Below the pieces are notes generated by a model that saw only the letters and a program-made list of their open reading frames with translations, did no database searches and was not told the origin of the DNA. Positions 1 through 15,000 of a stretch of 64,000 bases of DNA are shown here, piece after piece (the stretch's first letter is position 1; each line of letters starts with the position of its first letter). The translations under genes were made by a program, and so were the position numbers. Source of the stretch: Watersipora subatra (Eukaryota; Bryozoa; Gymnolaemata; Cheilostomatida; Watersiporidae); NCBI RefSeq assembly GCF_963576615.1, contig NC_088714.1:3038001-3102000 (forward strand), read 5' to 3'.

Positions 1-3000
1 CAACATATCTATTGTACTACAACTATTTGGGAATGAGACAAATGAAGATCAGACGATTCCATATAGTGGCACCGTGCTAATTGTGGTAAATGTGACCAAA
101 GCCACAGATAGTATAGTCTTACATGCGGTGGACATGGATATTAGCGCGGTATGTTGGTATTATTGTGTATATATATATTGCTTTAACATCTACGGTTCTA
201 TCACAATTTTCGTAAATTCTAGCATATAAGTCGATAATTCGAGGTTTAAAGCTTGGATTTAAAATCCTGGTTTTGACATGTACCTGCCTTATAAGCCAAC
301 CCTCTTCTCTGGCTAAAATCGTTTGATCGATAATAGATCAGTCGTCAGCCGTCTAGTAGTCAGAGGCGGGCGAATGCGTAGCTGAGGAAATGGCATTCAC
401 TAATGACATTAGCAAAAATGCCCATAGTTTTTGTGACGCCGGCAATATGTACAATTAACAAAAGAACAATATATGACAGTTCTAGTGAAGACCACATGCA
501 TGAGCAACAATGCTTCACCATCGTATTGATAACATCCCTTGATAACATGTGCCTTTTTAACAGAAAAGCCATGCCGCAAGATGGATTTCTGTCAGGAATC
601 GTGATTCATGTTCAAGAAAAAGAATGTATGGATGATCGTAAATGTGGCTAATAGATTACCGAAGTGTGGGCTTGTAGGCAGCTACTAGGAAAAAAGCATT
701 AAATTTGAAAAAAAAGTTATTCCAGAAGATAATCTTAGCGATGACGCTAGCGAATTGGAGTTTGTGTATGATCCATCTCACGTTGAGTAGGATTACTAGT
801 ATGTTACTATTTTATAAATATATCCCTATATGTAATATCAAATAATTTTGATTTGCGATGGTTTTTGAAAATGAATTTTGATAAAATTCGTGTCATGAAA
901 AACGTGACCGCCGTACAAGTCGAGGGTGGATTTTTAAGCTTGAATTTTGGTGTCAAATTTTCGACATATACGCTGGAGTTTACAGTATATCTATCTATAT
1001 TGTCTCTCAAAGTGAGTCCCATTTTTAATTGTTCTAATTTACTGCATGTGCTCACAAATACCTATCTAGTGGTTATGATCTACAATAGAATGGACCATTA
1101 TTATGTGCGGTACTTTGTGGAGTTCTTACCTTCGAGGTAGATGTAGCAGCTAACGGCGGTGTGAGAGATAGATGTAGCGGCTAACAGCGTTGTGAGAGAG
1201 CAGCTAACGGTGGTGAGAGAAATAGATGTAGCAGCTAACGGCCGTGTGAGAGATAGATGTAGCAGCTAACGGCGGTGTGAGAGATAGATGTAGCGGCTAA
1301 CGGCGGTGTGAGAGATAGATGTAGCAGCTAACGGCGGTGTGAGAGATAGATGTAGCAGCTAACGGCGGTGTGAGAGGTAGATGTAGCGGCTAACAGCGGT
1401 GTGAGAGATAGATGTAGCGGCTAACAGCGGTGTGAGAGAGCAGCTAACGGTGGTGAGAGAAATAGATGTAGCAGCTAACGGCCGTGTGAGAGATAGATGT
1501 AGCAGCTAACGGCGGTGTGAGAGATAGATGTAGCGGCTAACGGCGGTGTGAGAGATAGATGTAGCGGCTAACGGCGGTGTGAGAGATAGATGTAGCGGCT
1601 AACGGCGGTGTGAGAGATAGATGTAGCGGCTAACAGCGGTGTGAGAGATAGATGTAGCGGCTAACGGCGGTGTGAGAGAGATTTGACAAGTTCAGTTTGC
1701 TTCACATTTTTGGCGCAACCCAACATAACATAAACTTTGAATTTAACTTAAATGAACTTAGCCTACTATACATACACTCAGCCCTACTATACATACACTC
1801 AGCCCTACTATCATACACTCAGCCCTACTATACATACACTCAGCCCTACTATACATACACTCAGTAATAAGCGTTAAACTTAGGCTAAACTTAATTCTAG
1901 CTTGGTTTTTATTGTCATTTCTACTTCTTCCAGTTTGGCTCTTTTTGACTCGCTTTCACCTTCACGTTTAACTAAACTTTTTAAAACGTTTTCAAACCGA
2001 TCCGGCGCCAAAGACCGAGTGATGCTGCTCTTGTAAGAAGCCTCTGGCACGCTCAGCCACCTCGCAGTTGTATCTCAAATCCATCTCGTATCTCACAGCA
2101 TAAATTTGCTAGAAATTTTCCTCATCTCTCAAATTGATTTTATGTTGTGGCAATCGTATTTCGAGGTATGACAGTATGTATTATACATACTGTATAATAC
2201 ATACTGTATGTATTATTTGATATTTGCTTCTATTGCTATTCTCAACTATTGGTTCACTAGGTGTCAAGTATCATTTCTGGTGAATGTTAAACGGGATTTC
2301 TATGTAGCTTACAAATAATTCTCTACTCCTGTTATTACATAGATTTACACGGAATATTTGGCATGTTTGAAAACATAGAAATAAACCAAAATGCATCACT
2401 CCCTTTTTATTAGTCTCAGGAATAGAGCGATTATTCTTAAAGAATTGGCTATTCTAAAAATGTTCATTTAGATTGATACCGCTAAGGTGTTGTCATGTCT
2501 CTTCTTTTTCTCTGTAAAGCGAGAAAGAGAAGAGGCTGGTTGACCTTAGTTGACAGGCACACCGGCAGCTTGTTTTGTGGCCTTTGGTGCGAGATTTGTG
2601 TGGCAATTTTGGCAAGATTATGCTTGATCGGGATGAGCAACATGCACCTCACTGCGCGAGTTTTACGGATGCACTGGACTCGCATTCACGAAATGGATTA
2701 AATGTGCCTCTCAATTTAGTTTTGTACAGAACATAGGTGTCTATTAGCGACAGTAGGATAATTCTGGAAGACTCTAGGCAGGTGAGGTTAGTCAAATGAT
2801 CACAATATTGTTCGCTTGCAGTAAGCTAAGTAAAACATGAAAAAATTATGTAAGAAAATTTAGTATTTCAAGAAAATAGATTGTGATTATTTGATTGAGG
2901 TGGGAGTTGTAAAACTTACAAAAACGTTAATAGAAAGTAACTGAAAAAGTAAATTTACAAGTGAGTTTTAATCGCTGGTAGGCCATCTAGCTCTAGTCAA

Positions 3001-6000
3001 AAGAAGAGGTTCTAGGAGCAAGTACTAATTGAAATAGAGAATAAGATAATTTTAATTGGCGTTGTTAAAAAATTTCAACTCGCAAGTTCCACCTAAAATA
3101 ACTGACTATATGTTGTTTTTATTGACTCGGATTACATGGTCACAGACATGCATAATAGGTTGGATGCACCTAGACAAATAAGTTTGCTATTTTATGTATG
3201 ATCCATGTCTTAAAGCTATAAAAATAAAGAATAAAACAATGAGATATCATAACTTATGGTTGACATATGCAACTGCAGAATCAGATAGTTGGGTCGCAAT
3301 TATTCTTCAGCCCCCCCCCCTCTCCTCAGTCCAATCAGTCTTCAGCCCCCCCTCTCGTCAGTCTAATCAGTTTTCAGCGATAAGAATTCTTGACCTTCAT
3401 CCCTGCATCTGCACGTTCTTATTTGGGTGCCATTCGCTCCTAGTCTCGTCTACAAAAGTAGGCGCTAAGCAGGTTGGCTAAGCGCTGCAGTACATACATC
3501 GTCACACCTGTCATAATAACAAGTGTGATTAGTAAGTGTGGTTGTGTGTCCTGCATGCAGGGTTTCCGCTTAGTCGACATTTCATTTGATAATTTTTTTG
3601 CCGTGGACGTTTGAACCTAAAGATATGCTCTAAAAATAGATTGTTAACGGAAATAGTATCAAGAAATATCATCATGTCGAAAGCCGACATTTTTTAATAA
3701 AAGTTGATATGAACAGTAAATAGTAACTAAATTAATCGATCGATCAGGACATTGACCACCAATTGGTATCTTTTAACTCACTTCTGTTCTGATAGAGAAG
3801 TTCAACAAAAGAGGTATAGTTTTATTATGGATCATTTTGTGTTAGGTGCAAGTGGCGAAATGTGCGGAGGGAGAAGATTACTGCAGTGGCTTCGCCAAAG
3901 TCAAGGATTACAGAATGACAGAAGGCGATCTGCAACAGCTTGAAATCCAGCTAAATCAGAATTATTCTGTGAACACAACGTTGAACCTTAAATTAGAGTT
4001 CAATACGACACTTAGGGATGACCTGCGTGGATTCTACAAGAGCTCATATAGTGTGGGCACAGAGTCGTATGTTGTTATTACTTGATAGTCTGTATTTTCA
4101 GTGTTAGTTCTTTCACTTAGCAGTCTGAACCCGTTGTGGAGGTCAACATCCTCTCTCATTATTGTTAGTTACAATCCAATCATTGTCTCCATTACTTTTT
4201 ATTGGTCTATTGAGCCATTCTTCCAGGCCTTCTCGTAAAGTATAACGACTTGATTATTAATTTGTTTGGCCACCTATGTTTTATTTGAAGCTACAGTACT
4301 CTGCTATATGAAATTTGAAAGTTAGAGAAGTGCCTGGTTTAGTACAACATGTGATGCGTGATGAATTGCGTGACGCTGCGTGATGAATTGCATGACGCTG
4401 CGGGATGGCTAAAATCATGCCAGATCATCGTAAAATTGCTCTCAATGGCTTACCAGATGCATTTCAAGTAATATCTCAACAAACCAGTGATTTTCTTTCC
4501 AAGTTTAAACTATTTTCAAGCTAGTACAGGTCGAAGTTTTTTTAAGTATGTGTGAATATGACTCCTGACAATTTCTAACAGATTTTATAGTGTTTTTAGC
4601 TAGTTTTAATACATTTTGGACCAATTTTGACCCTCATGCATTTTTCTAGTTTGTTGAGATTTTTCTCAAACTAGAAAAATGTGTGAGGGTCAAAATTGGT
4701 CCGAAATGTATTAAAACTAGCTAAAATTATCAGGAGTCATATTCATCTATGTTTGAAAAGAAACTTTGACATGTATTAGCTTGAAAATAATTTAAACTTG
4801 GTAAGAAAATCACTGGTTTGTTGAGATATTACTTAAATGTATCTGGTAAGCCATTGGGAGCAATCTTATGATGATCTGGCATGATTTTAGCCATCACGCA
4901 ACGTCACACAATTCATCACGCATCACTCATTTTACTAGACCCGGAGAAGCGCTCCATTCTAGAATATTCTGAGGAATGACATCCGTGTTGTATTAAGAAG
5001 AACAGGCCCAAGTTTCACACTATGTGTTTGTATAAATACAGTCAAAAGCTATTAAATATACATGTATATATTAGTATTTTAGAGTGTCATTCTGTGCCAT
5101 TTTGTTTGGTGGTGTGCCCCGGGATTTTGTAAATGTAAAAAATGTGCCATGGGTGAAAGCAGGTTGAAAATCACTGGCCTAAATCACTTTTAACTAATAA
5201 CTGTTAATTGATAACCGTTAACTAATAACTGTTAATTGATAACTGTTAATTGATAACCGTTAACTAATAACCGTTAATTGATAACTGTTAACTAATAGCT
5301 GCTAATTGATAAGTGCTAATTGATAACTGTTAACTAATAACCGTTACTTGATAACTGTTACCGGTAATTGATAACTGCTGATTGATAACTGCTAATTGAT
5401 AACTGTTAACTAATAACTGTTAATTGATAACCGTTAACTAATAACTGTTAATTGATAACTATTAACTAATAACTGCTAATTGATAACTGCTGATTGATAA
5501 CTGCTAATTGATAACTGTTAACTAATAACTGTTAATTGATAACTGCTGATTGATGACTTATATGATTCTCTTATGTCAGACTCTTCATCTTTCTTTACAG
5601 GCATAAAACTACCACATTAATTGCTACCACTCAGTTTGAGTCAGTGTTTGCTCGAAAAGCATTTCCTTGCTTTGATGAGCCGAGCTTTAAGGCGAAGTTT
5701 GCTCTGAATATCACTCGTCCAAAGACATGGTTGTCTCTGTTTAACTCTCCTCTTTTGGCCAACATTACTTATGACGAGACTAGAATGCTGGATATATACA
5801 GGTGGGTCGAAGCATGGTGGTAACTTCTAGCTATTTGTTTCTGTCTAGTTATCATACTTATATTTATCGTTATTCCATGGAGCTTCTAGGGGCACCCAAA
5901 TACCAGGTCGTGAACAATCTACAAAATTAGTACAATGTTACATGGAGCACCTCAGATGAATAGCAAGAGTTGTCCATACAATTAGTAATAATAAGCTATT

Positions 6001-9000
6001 CACATTCTAAATGCCATATATTGCGGGGCAATACACTTTAGTCTGGTTTTTAAATGCAAATAAGATGTCATTGCTATATCCATAGTTTGCGACCGAATCA
6101 GAGACAAGCTCAACTTGATTTAACCGATGACATTCTGTGTCAAGTCTGACAATCAAATTTATGTCAAGTAATCAATAATGGAAATATTTATTTATTCTTA
6201 TGAGCATTGTCTTATTCTAGTTTTCAAGGTTTTCTGTGCGAACCTAAATTTGTATACTTGAATTGGAAAGAAAATGTTTGACTTATCATCCCAGTTGAGC
6301 AGTTATATTAATGACAAGCGTTGCACGAGTAGCCTAGAATAGTAAGTTTGCACGTAGTTGTTTGATTTTTTATTGTAAAATTAAATTAGTAAAAGGTTTT
6401 AAACTCGATAACTGTTGATAAAATATTTTCACCAGTTTGTTGTATGACATTACCTATGGCTTGCATTTGTAGCTGATTAAAATTACTGAATAACTGAATT
6501 ACTATTGAAAAGAGGAAAGATTCAGATGTGCATTGATTGCAAGAACTGTCTTGTAAACTAAAGAGTAGCGAGGCACTTGACTTCTTTTCTCACACGGGGT
6601 GTTCAATGGGGGGACGCACCTGCTCAAGTCAATCCAGCTAGTGCCTTGCTCATGTAGTCTTAAAAAAAACTTCACACATGATGTGCTCTTTCAGCACTTC
6701 ATGTAACAACAGTAATTGAAGCAAGCACTGAGAAGTAGCCTGAGCTATCCTATCATGTCACCTTGTCATCTCATGTCTTTGTAAGTGCTGCATGGTGCAT
6801 TCCATTTCTTTTTAGTTTTTCTCCAACGATGAGTTCATACCTCGTTGCATTCGTTGTCTGTGACTTTGGCAACATCCCCACCAAAACCATGACCAGTCAG
6901 ATTTCTAGTAATACAATCAACGTAAGTTACCTCAGACTACCCTTCCATTTTTCTGTGTCTTGTAAATGTTGAGCGAATTTGATAAGGTATTGTGTGACTA
7001 TTAAATGGCTATCATATGAGGGCTAGAAACTTTGCGGAGAGAGGGTTATCTTGGCTATATGTATTATTTAGATCTACCAAATAGAGGTGATGCTCATAAG
7101 AACGAGTTACTTAATAAGCAAATATTTATAACTGCATGTTTACATTGGATATGTTTGATACTTAGATCACAGTCTATGGTCAAAAAGCTCAACTTTCCCA
7201 ACTGAGCTATGCATCTGAAGTGGCTGTTACGGTTATAGGAGCGTATGAAGACTTCTTTGAGACTGCATATCCCCTCCCCAAGTTGGGTGAGTAGATGATG
7301 ACTTCTTACAGACACCTCCATAAAAACACTTCTTGGTACCCTGATTTGAAACTATTTTGGAAAACTAACTGTGTTCAAAAGTTAGTCATATTAGTAAAAC
7401 CCTACATAATATTTTTATATCTTTTTCATATATATAAATCTCAGTGTTTGTTGGTCTGTCATTCGTGTGTCTAGTTATAGCGATCAAGTTATAGGAATAA
7501 AAAATCTGGTTTGTGCTGAATTTGAACTCGAAACCTCCAGGTCTGCCGTCAAGCAGACTACGTCAAACGATCAAGCGGTCAAACGGACCTCCACTAGGTC
7601 AAGCGGACCTCCACTAGGTCAAGCGGCTACATCGCTATACAATGGAATAATTGTGGTTATACTCATTACACCGGTTAAAATACGCACTTTTGAAGCGCTT
7701 GCGAAAAGGCTATCAGTTACTACGAGCACACTTAAAGATCATGATTGATTGCTTGAGAGATCATGATGAGTAACGAAATGATTATAAGCTAGCTTCAGAC
7801 TGACAAACCCGGCTCTTATTATTGTAAAGATTTAGACTAGTTCAAGTTACTAGCTTAAGTTACTTTATTACCTGTGCAACGCCGGGCATTCAGTAGTACT
7901 GTTATAAGCTAGCCTCTGCTCCGGACATACGGCTATAGTCTTCTGTCTAGTTTATGCTTGCACTGTTTGATGACCTGCATAGTTTAGCTCATGAGAGCCC
8001 GTCCGCTACTACTCATCCAAAGAGAGAAAGAGAGTCAACTTGTAGGCCTCTGCATATACCAAATTCTATTAACTTTGTTGGATGAATTTAGTATTAAGCA
8101 CTTATTTAGGACCTTCACTCACTTCGTATTGCTATATAGCCAATTCTCCGTTTGAAGTTCGTCTATTCCAAGTTTTCCTCAAAACCTCACGATAGCTCCG
8201 TAATAGATGCTGGAGTTGTTGCTCTCATTCATTATTCCTCAATCGTTTTGCCATTGCTTATACTTTTTTGCCAGTTTACTCCAGTCAATGTAGAAATATC
8301 GCAACTCTCTAATTATGATGAATACACTGTTGGAAACTGCATGCAGTACACATGCCTCATGCCATCTATACACTATGTGTGGGTAATGCAAAAGTACCGC
8401 GTTAAAGATGTAGTTGCGTCAAAAAAGTCAATTTAATGAAATTAGGACCCATAAAAGGCTAAAACATCAGCTACAATTTGATGCCATTTTTGTCTTTGTA
8501 GACCAACCCTGTCCAGAGATATATGCGTTTGAATGAAGTCTTCTTTTAAAAAGCTCACGTTCCAGCGGGTGCCTATTTCGTGACGTCACAAGCAAGGTAT
8601 CTGAAACGAAACCACGAGCAATAAATATGAGGTCGATTCGTTAGCCAATCATGCGTGCAAAATTTTTATATAGGCCGTAATAAATGTTATCACTCGTAAA
8701 ACGCGTTGTCTGTGATCTCGAAGATTCTCCTAATTAGAGAATTCATTCTCATTCGTTACTGATTCAACGCGTTTCAACAATTACTAAGTTATACATAGTT
8801 TTAAAATGGCTTCAAGTTCGAGCGACCGCTACTCAGAGTTATCTGAGCAACTTTTAGTAAAAGATTAGAGTAGACAGCCTATGGCCAAAGCTGACAGGCG
8901 TCAGCAGCGTTTTGCTGCAGAAGAAGACAGAATGGAGGTAAATTAACTTACGTCTTCTATACTTTAGTAAATGTAATATTTTTTATAGTCATAAATACAT

Positions 9001-12000
9001 ATACTAATTAATAAAATGATAATTCTTTGCTATCTCCAATCATCGTTTCATAGCTTATCTGCCGTTTTACCTAGCTATAATATTTTTTTCAAATTTTCTT
9101 TGGTAAATTAGAGTCATGATTACAAATTATTTTCACTCGTAGGAAGTGGGCAAAATCGATTGATCATTGCAAATCTTTAATTTCCAGAACCAAAGCTTCG
9201 AATCGTTGGCTTGGCGTACTTGTGCCTTTATTAAATGTTTATTCGTTTTTAAAATTACACTCGCAATCTATTTAACTCCCAATTTGGAAGCTGTCAATAG
9301 ATACGCTTTAGAATGACATATCTATGAATGACATATTTATTGCATCTACTTTGTTTACATTTACTTGTTTTACTGATTACAGAATGTTTATGTCGTCCCA
9401 CCAGCCGAAGAAGCTTTGTCAGTGTGGAAACTGCCATAAAGGAGAAAGCGAGACTTGAATGCGTGCTGGATAAGCCATGATGTTTTGTTTGAGTTTGTTG
9501 CAGTAGATGAATTTGTCTTATTGTATCAGCTAATACTATGTGAGTGGCCACGATTTGATGAATATTTTTTATAAAAGCTTTATGCCGAGATGAAAATATT
9601 TTTGCTTGTAAAAATTATATAATAAAATAATATTGTTGAAGATAATGCAAAACATGATTTGCAGAATATTGTAGTGAATCGGATATGGTATATGGGTGTC
9701 CGCAGAACTGGAGAATGTGAGTTCAAATCCAGTTTGCAGCAGACTTCTCATCCTTAAAACTCTATCCCTGTCTATATTCTTTTCAAAGAGGTGGCTTGCT
9801 TATTTCACTTATTTAGTATTCGGTAAGAATACTACTAGTAAGAAACTAGTACGTAGGTAATAGGCGACATAATGTGGGCGGGGCTTATGGGAGGCTGTAT
9901 ATCGTTTGTATGGGTAGCTGCAGAACTGTGCTGATACAAAGACCGCGTTCTACATAAGTGACTTGACAGAATTACCGTAGATCGGTAGAATTGGTAGTCG
10001 GTACCCAAATGTTTACACAACATTTGGAGAAAGTGAGTAGAACAAATTTTCAATTTTCGTTATTTGAGGCCTTTGAAACATTCATAATAATGCATCTGTA
10101 GCAGGATTTAAAATTTTATTCTAGCCAACATGAGCAAATACAAAATAAGATATATGCCAATAGAGCCGCGTAAGACTAGACTTTTATCGCAAATACCCGA
10201 TGTGAATACAAGAGATAGAGACAGGTTGCCAAACGCGTGACATCATTTTGGGCAAGTCTGGGCACGTTTTGGTGGCCTGAGCGTTTTTACGACGATCAGA
10301 TTTTTTCGGTTTTAATCTTCAAATATCTTGGCAATGCGATCGCGTAACACAACAAACAACATATCAACTGATAGAGAAAAAAAATGCTTTCTTTTAAGAT
10401 CAACTTAAATTTGACGCAACTACATCTTTAAGCTGCTGTGTACGGATGTACTTCAATCTTGTCTTACAGTTTTGTGCCTATTGCAGACATCATAGCTATA
10501 CCTGATTTTGCTGCTGGTGCTATGGAGAACTGGGGCTTGATTACTTTTCGAGAGTCAGCCCTCTTGTACGACCCGAGCAGCTCCTCCAGTAATCAGCAGC
10601 AATATGTTACCTACGTGATTGCCCATGAGCTCGCCCATCAGGTACTCTCTTTCCCAACTTGCTGCATTTCAACTTTTCTGCTTCCTTATGCTATGAATGT
10701 CAACGGATACAATTTGCATTTCAAGAGAAGAAGCGAGCCATTGCCCTCACCTAAGCCTTCTCTCATCGTGCCATCACTGATTTATCATCTACCATTACTA
10801 ATATTTTATATTACTAGAGAGTTGGTATTTATCATTGAGAAGGTTAAATACTTGCTGAGCTTCTTGTGCAAACTTTGCTTTGATTTAACTTTTAAGATTT
10901 TTCATTAATCTTGGTTCAGTTTTAATAACTAGCTTATCAGATTTTTGGGAAGATAGATTTAACCCTTTTAAGGGCGAAGCGACTCTAATGTTGCCTATAT
11001 TTTGCATTCTCTTTCGGGTGGATCGACATTAATGCCATCAGCCTCAGAATTTTTGCTATGCAGTTTTATATATACGTGAAAGTATCAAAGTTTGCTAAAC
11101 AAGGAATTGCTTGCATTATAGATTATTAGCGGGATACAGTTATTAATTATTTCGATGGTATTGCTTTCAATGTTTTAAAGAAAAACCGTAAAGCTTTGGT
11201 GTTAGAAAACGACTATAACATTTTCAAGTTTTAAAGAAGTTTTTAACATTTTAAAGTTAGAGTACGCCATAACAATGACTGCTATCGTCGTACAGTGTTC
11301 CAGAAGAGTATTACCATCGTTCATCAAAACATTTTAATTAAAGGATGGCGCTGCATTTTTCAACATTCCTTTTATAGTGGCATTCAATTAAAAGTGGCAT
11401 TCAAATAAAGGTTTTACAGTAACATAGTCTACATATATATCTCAAAGTCTGTGTGTTGTGTGTATGTTCAGCTATCATATTGGATTATAACTTTGAACCG
11501 CCAGTTCACAAAGGGACAATCTAACCCATATAGCTATAGGAGATTCAATGGGCAGATAGTTATTACATAGGTTAAAATACACCTAACAGCACTGTGTTAT
11601 GCGCAACATCACTAAAGTTTGCTCTCACGGCTTGTGTTAGTAAGTTTAGCAATACCTATACTAGCTTACTCAAATTAGCCAATGGCAACTACATTACCTG
11701 CTACTGTTTATAAGCTGTTTTTATTACCCGTGCAATGCCGGGTATTCACCTAGTATAATATATAATAGTCTAGTGCCCCGTGAGAAATCATCAGGTGTAA
11801 TAACTATATGCAAAATTATTCCAAAATGTAGGAAGGCAGTTGATTGACGCAGCTCTTAGTCTGTTGGTCTATGAAGTTGAATGTAGTGAGCTCAAATCCC
11901 ATTCTATGCAATCCTTTTCCTATATCCAACTACTGCTTCGGATGGACACGATTCTTAATTTATTAAAGACTCACACAAACTTATAAGATGCTGTGATGAC

Positions 12001-15000
12001 TAGCATCCAGTCATTGATGGGAGACTCTGCTGTAGTGAAAATGTGTTGTGCTAATTGATTTGTAGTGGTTTGGAAATTTGGTGACCATGGAATGGTGGAA
12101 TGAACTCTGGCTCAATGAAGGATTTGCCACATTCGTTGGGAAGCTGATCGGTACTGAAGCTGCAAATGTAGACGAATCTTGGCCAATTGTATGTTGTTAC
12201 TTTTAATTTTTAGCGTTTGAAACTTGTTTCAGTTTTTTTTGCTTAAAAGCAATAGTTTTGCCGGCAATTTTTGTGAAAACTTTTTGTTATTTCTATATAG
12301 GTTTTCAGACCTTTTACTGTCGGAAGCCCCAACTGACCCTGTATGCATGCTACTCATTCTGCCACCGTACAATACAATACATAATAAATGATCACTTCAA
12401 ATTTTAAACACTTGAATTTATATATAAAGCACTTAATTGTTTAAAAGCATTTCAAAATTCAACTTGAGAACTTTTATAATCCATTAGAACACTATTGCAA
12501 GAAGATTAGTTAAAAAAAACTTTACTTTTTCCTGCTTGTTGCCATTAATTTACACGATTCATGTTATTCCTCAAGCATCTCAAGTCCTAATCAAGTGAGT
12601 TCCATGTTTAGATTTATAAAAAATTTTATGTATTGTAGTAGGATATCTGGACTAGAATAATTTTTACACAATTTAAAAAATAAATAAATTAGCTTTCTTT
12701 GTGGTTTTTATAGAGGCAAAAACATTTTAGATGAATCATATTTATATATAGTGATTTATATATAGTGAATGTTGTCTCTGTTGTTTATCTCTGAATGTTT
12801 ATCTCTGAATGTTGTCACGTTTGTTTTTTGGCCATTATAAAAGTTTAATGTTTACTGTAAGCCATTTCAGTTTCTTGCTTTTTTGCGCCTTAAACTTTGT
12901 CATAACAATAAAAATAAAACTGTTTCTAATTTATTATGTTTTAAACACATTCTGTGTTGGTTATTGATGGTGAAAAGTGCTTTTGTAAAAAGGCAATATT
13001 TATAGATTTCCGATTATGGTAAAATTCATTTTTCATGTTTGTCATTAGCATACTACTTGATCTCTGTGATGGTAAATTAGACGTCTGGATTTATAATACC
13101 CTGCCGTGTAAATCTTAAGCATTGGAATGCACTAAGATAGCCGCTATTGACAAAACACTACATCATTAAAGATTTGAGAAAAAACACCAAAACTACTGGT
13201 GACCGCATAGCAAAAGGTGCAACCTACCCCTCTGGCAGCAAAAGGTGCAACCTATCCCTCTGGCAGCAAAAGTGTTAAAGGCGCTAACAGTTTTAAAGGT
13301 CAAGCCAGGCTAAACTCTAGCCTGACTAAGCTCGTACTCGCAAAAATCTTACTTGCCTTTATACTCAAAAGTACTTAACATTGATAAATAATTGCTGCGC
13401 AAATAACTTATGAACACTAAACTGATGGGTGGTGATTTGTCCTTCACAAGTCAACTGATGTCATAAAACTATCAGCAATATTGGCTTATTTTTCTGTTTC
13501 ATTCACTTGTCTAGTTTATTTTTTAGAACTTGATTTTTAGAATCATTTTCGTTTTTATTATGTTTTATTTGTTTTTAGGCTGAAGACTTTCGGTTTGATG
13601 TTGCTGGTTCCTTAGAATTGGATGGGCTGATTACGAGTCACCCACTCTCCGTACCACATGAGAATGTTACGACTCCAGACGAAATTGAAGCTATGTTTGA
13701 TGATATTACATATACCAAGGTGCATTGAATATTTATTTTGGCTAGCAGAGCTTTTGAGACTAGGAAGGCAAACCTAGTCTTGCGAATAAATCATTTATAT
13801 CCAGAGCTTTTTGTTCTAAAAGTTAAACATTACTTTTCAGATGTTAAGGATCCTCTATTTACGGTATTTAGTTAAATAATGTTAGACAATGTTGTGTTTT
13901 GTCTTTTTAGGGCTCGGGCATTTTGAACATGCTGTACAACTTTGTTTCACCGAATGTCACCAAAGGAGCTCTTAAGGATTATTTAAACATCTATCAGTAT
14001 GGTAATGCTAGAGCCGAGGATTTGTGGAGCTGCTTTGACAAGGTGCGTTTAGCTACCTCTAGCAAATACTAGGTCAATTTACAATTTATAAATTAATGCG
14101 CAGACAAATGTCTTGTTGACCTATTTGTTTTCTCAGTTAGATCTTTTTATTGTAAGTCCTTATGCGTGTTTATTATGAATAAATAAAAGCTTAGCGTTTG
14201 TTTTTACTATTTTATCACCAAACGATAATTTCTTTTGAGGTTAACTGACAGCATTTCAAAACGACATCTATCTATAACAGTATATTTATAACAATATAAT
14301 CGCGATATATTGTTTTGCAGCAATGGTTTTGATGTTAGAGAAACAAAAACCAGTTTTGGCTACAGAAACAACTTTGTGTACAAGCTTGAAGATGATTCTA
14401 TCCTATTATTATTTAGTTTTGGTTTTATAAATGTGCTCTTTTCATTGTCAATGTTTAGCTGTAACCGGTTGATCTAAATAAAACACCGGTTGACCTAAAT
14501 AGAACACCGGTTGACCTAAATAGAACACCGGTTGACCTAAATAGAACACCGGTTGACCTAAATAGAACACCGGTTGACCTAAATAGAACACCGGTTGACC
14601 TAAATAGAACACCGGTTGACCTAGATAGAACTATTTAGTTCTCATGCGAGCTCTAAAGCTAGTGGCGCGCATTTAGATAACAATTTGTCACTAGAATGAC
14701 AGCTATTAAACATATTCTGAACATGATAACAGTTATTTGTTATTAGGCATTCAAGGAGGAAAATACCCAAGCACCTAAGAAGCAAATTTCAGCTATGATG
14801 AACTCTTGGACGAGCGCGTCTGGCTACCCATATGTTACCGCTAGTCGTACTGATGATGGCATCTATATTAATCAGACACAGTTCTTCCTTTGTTCCACCT
14901 GCAATAAGAGTAGTGTACCGGATAGGTAATGTATTGGTGGCAGCGATAGAAGTGGTATCTGCATTTTGTTGATTTTGATTGATGATGTATTACTCAATTG

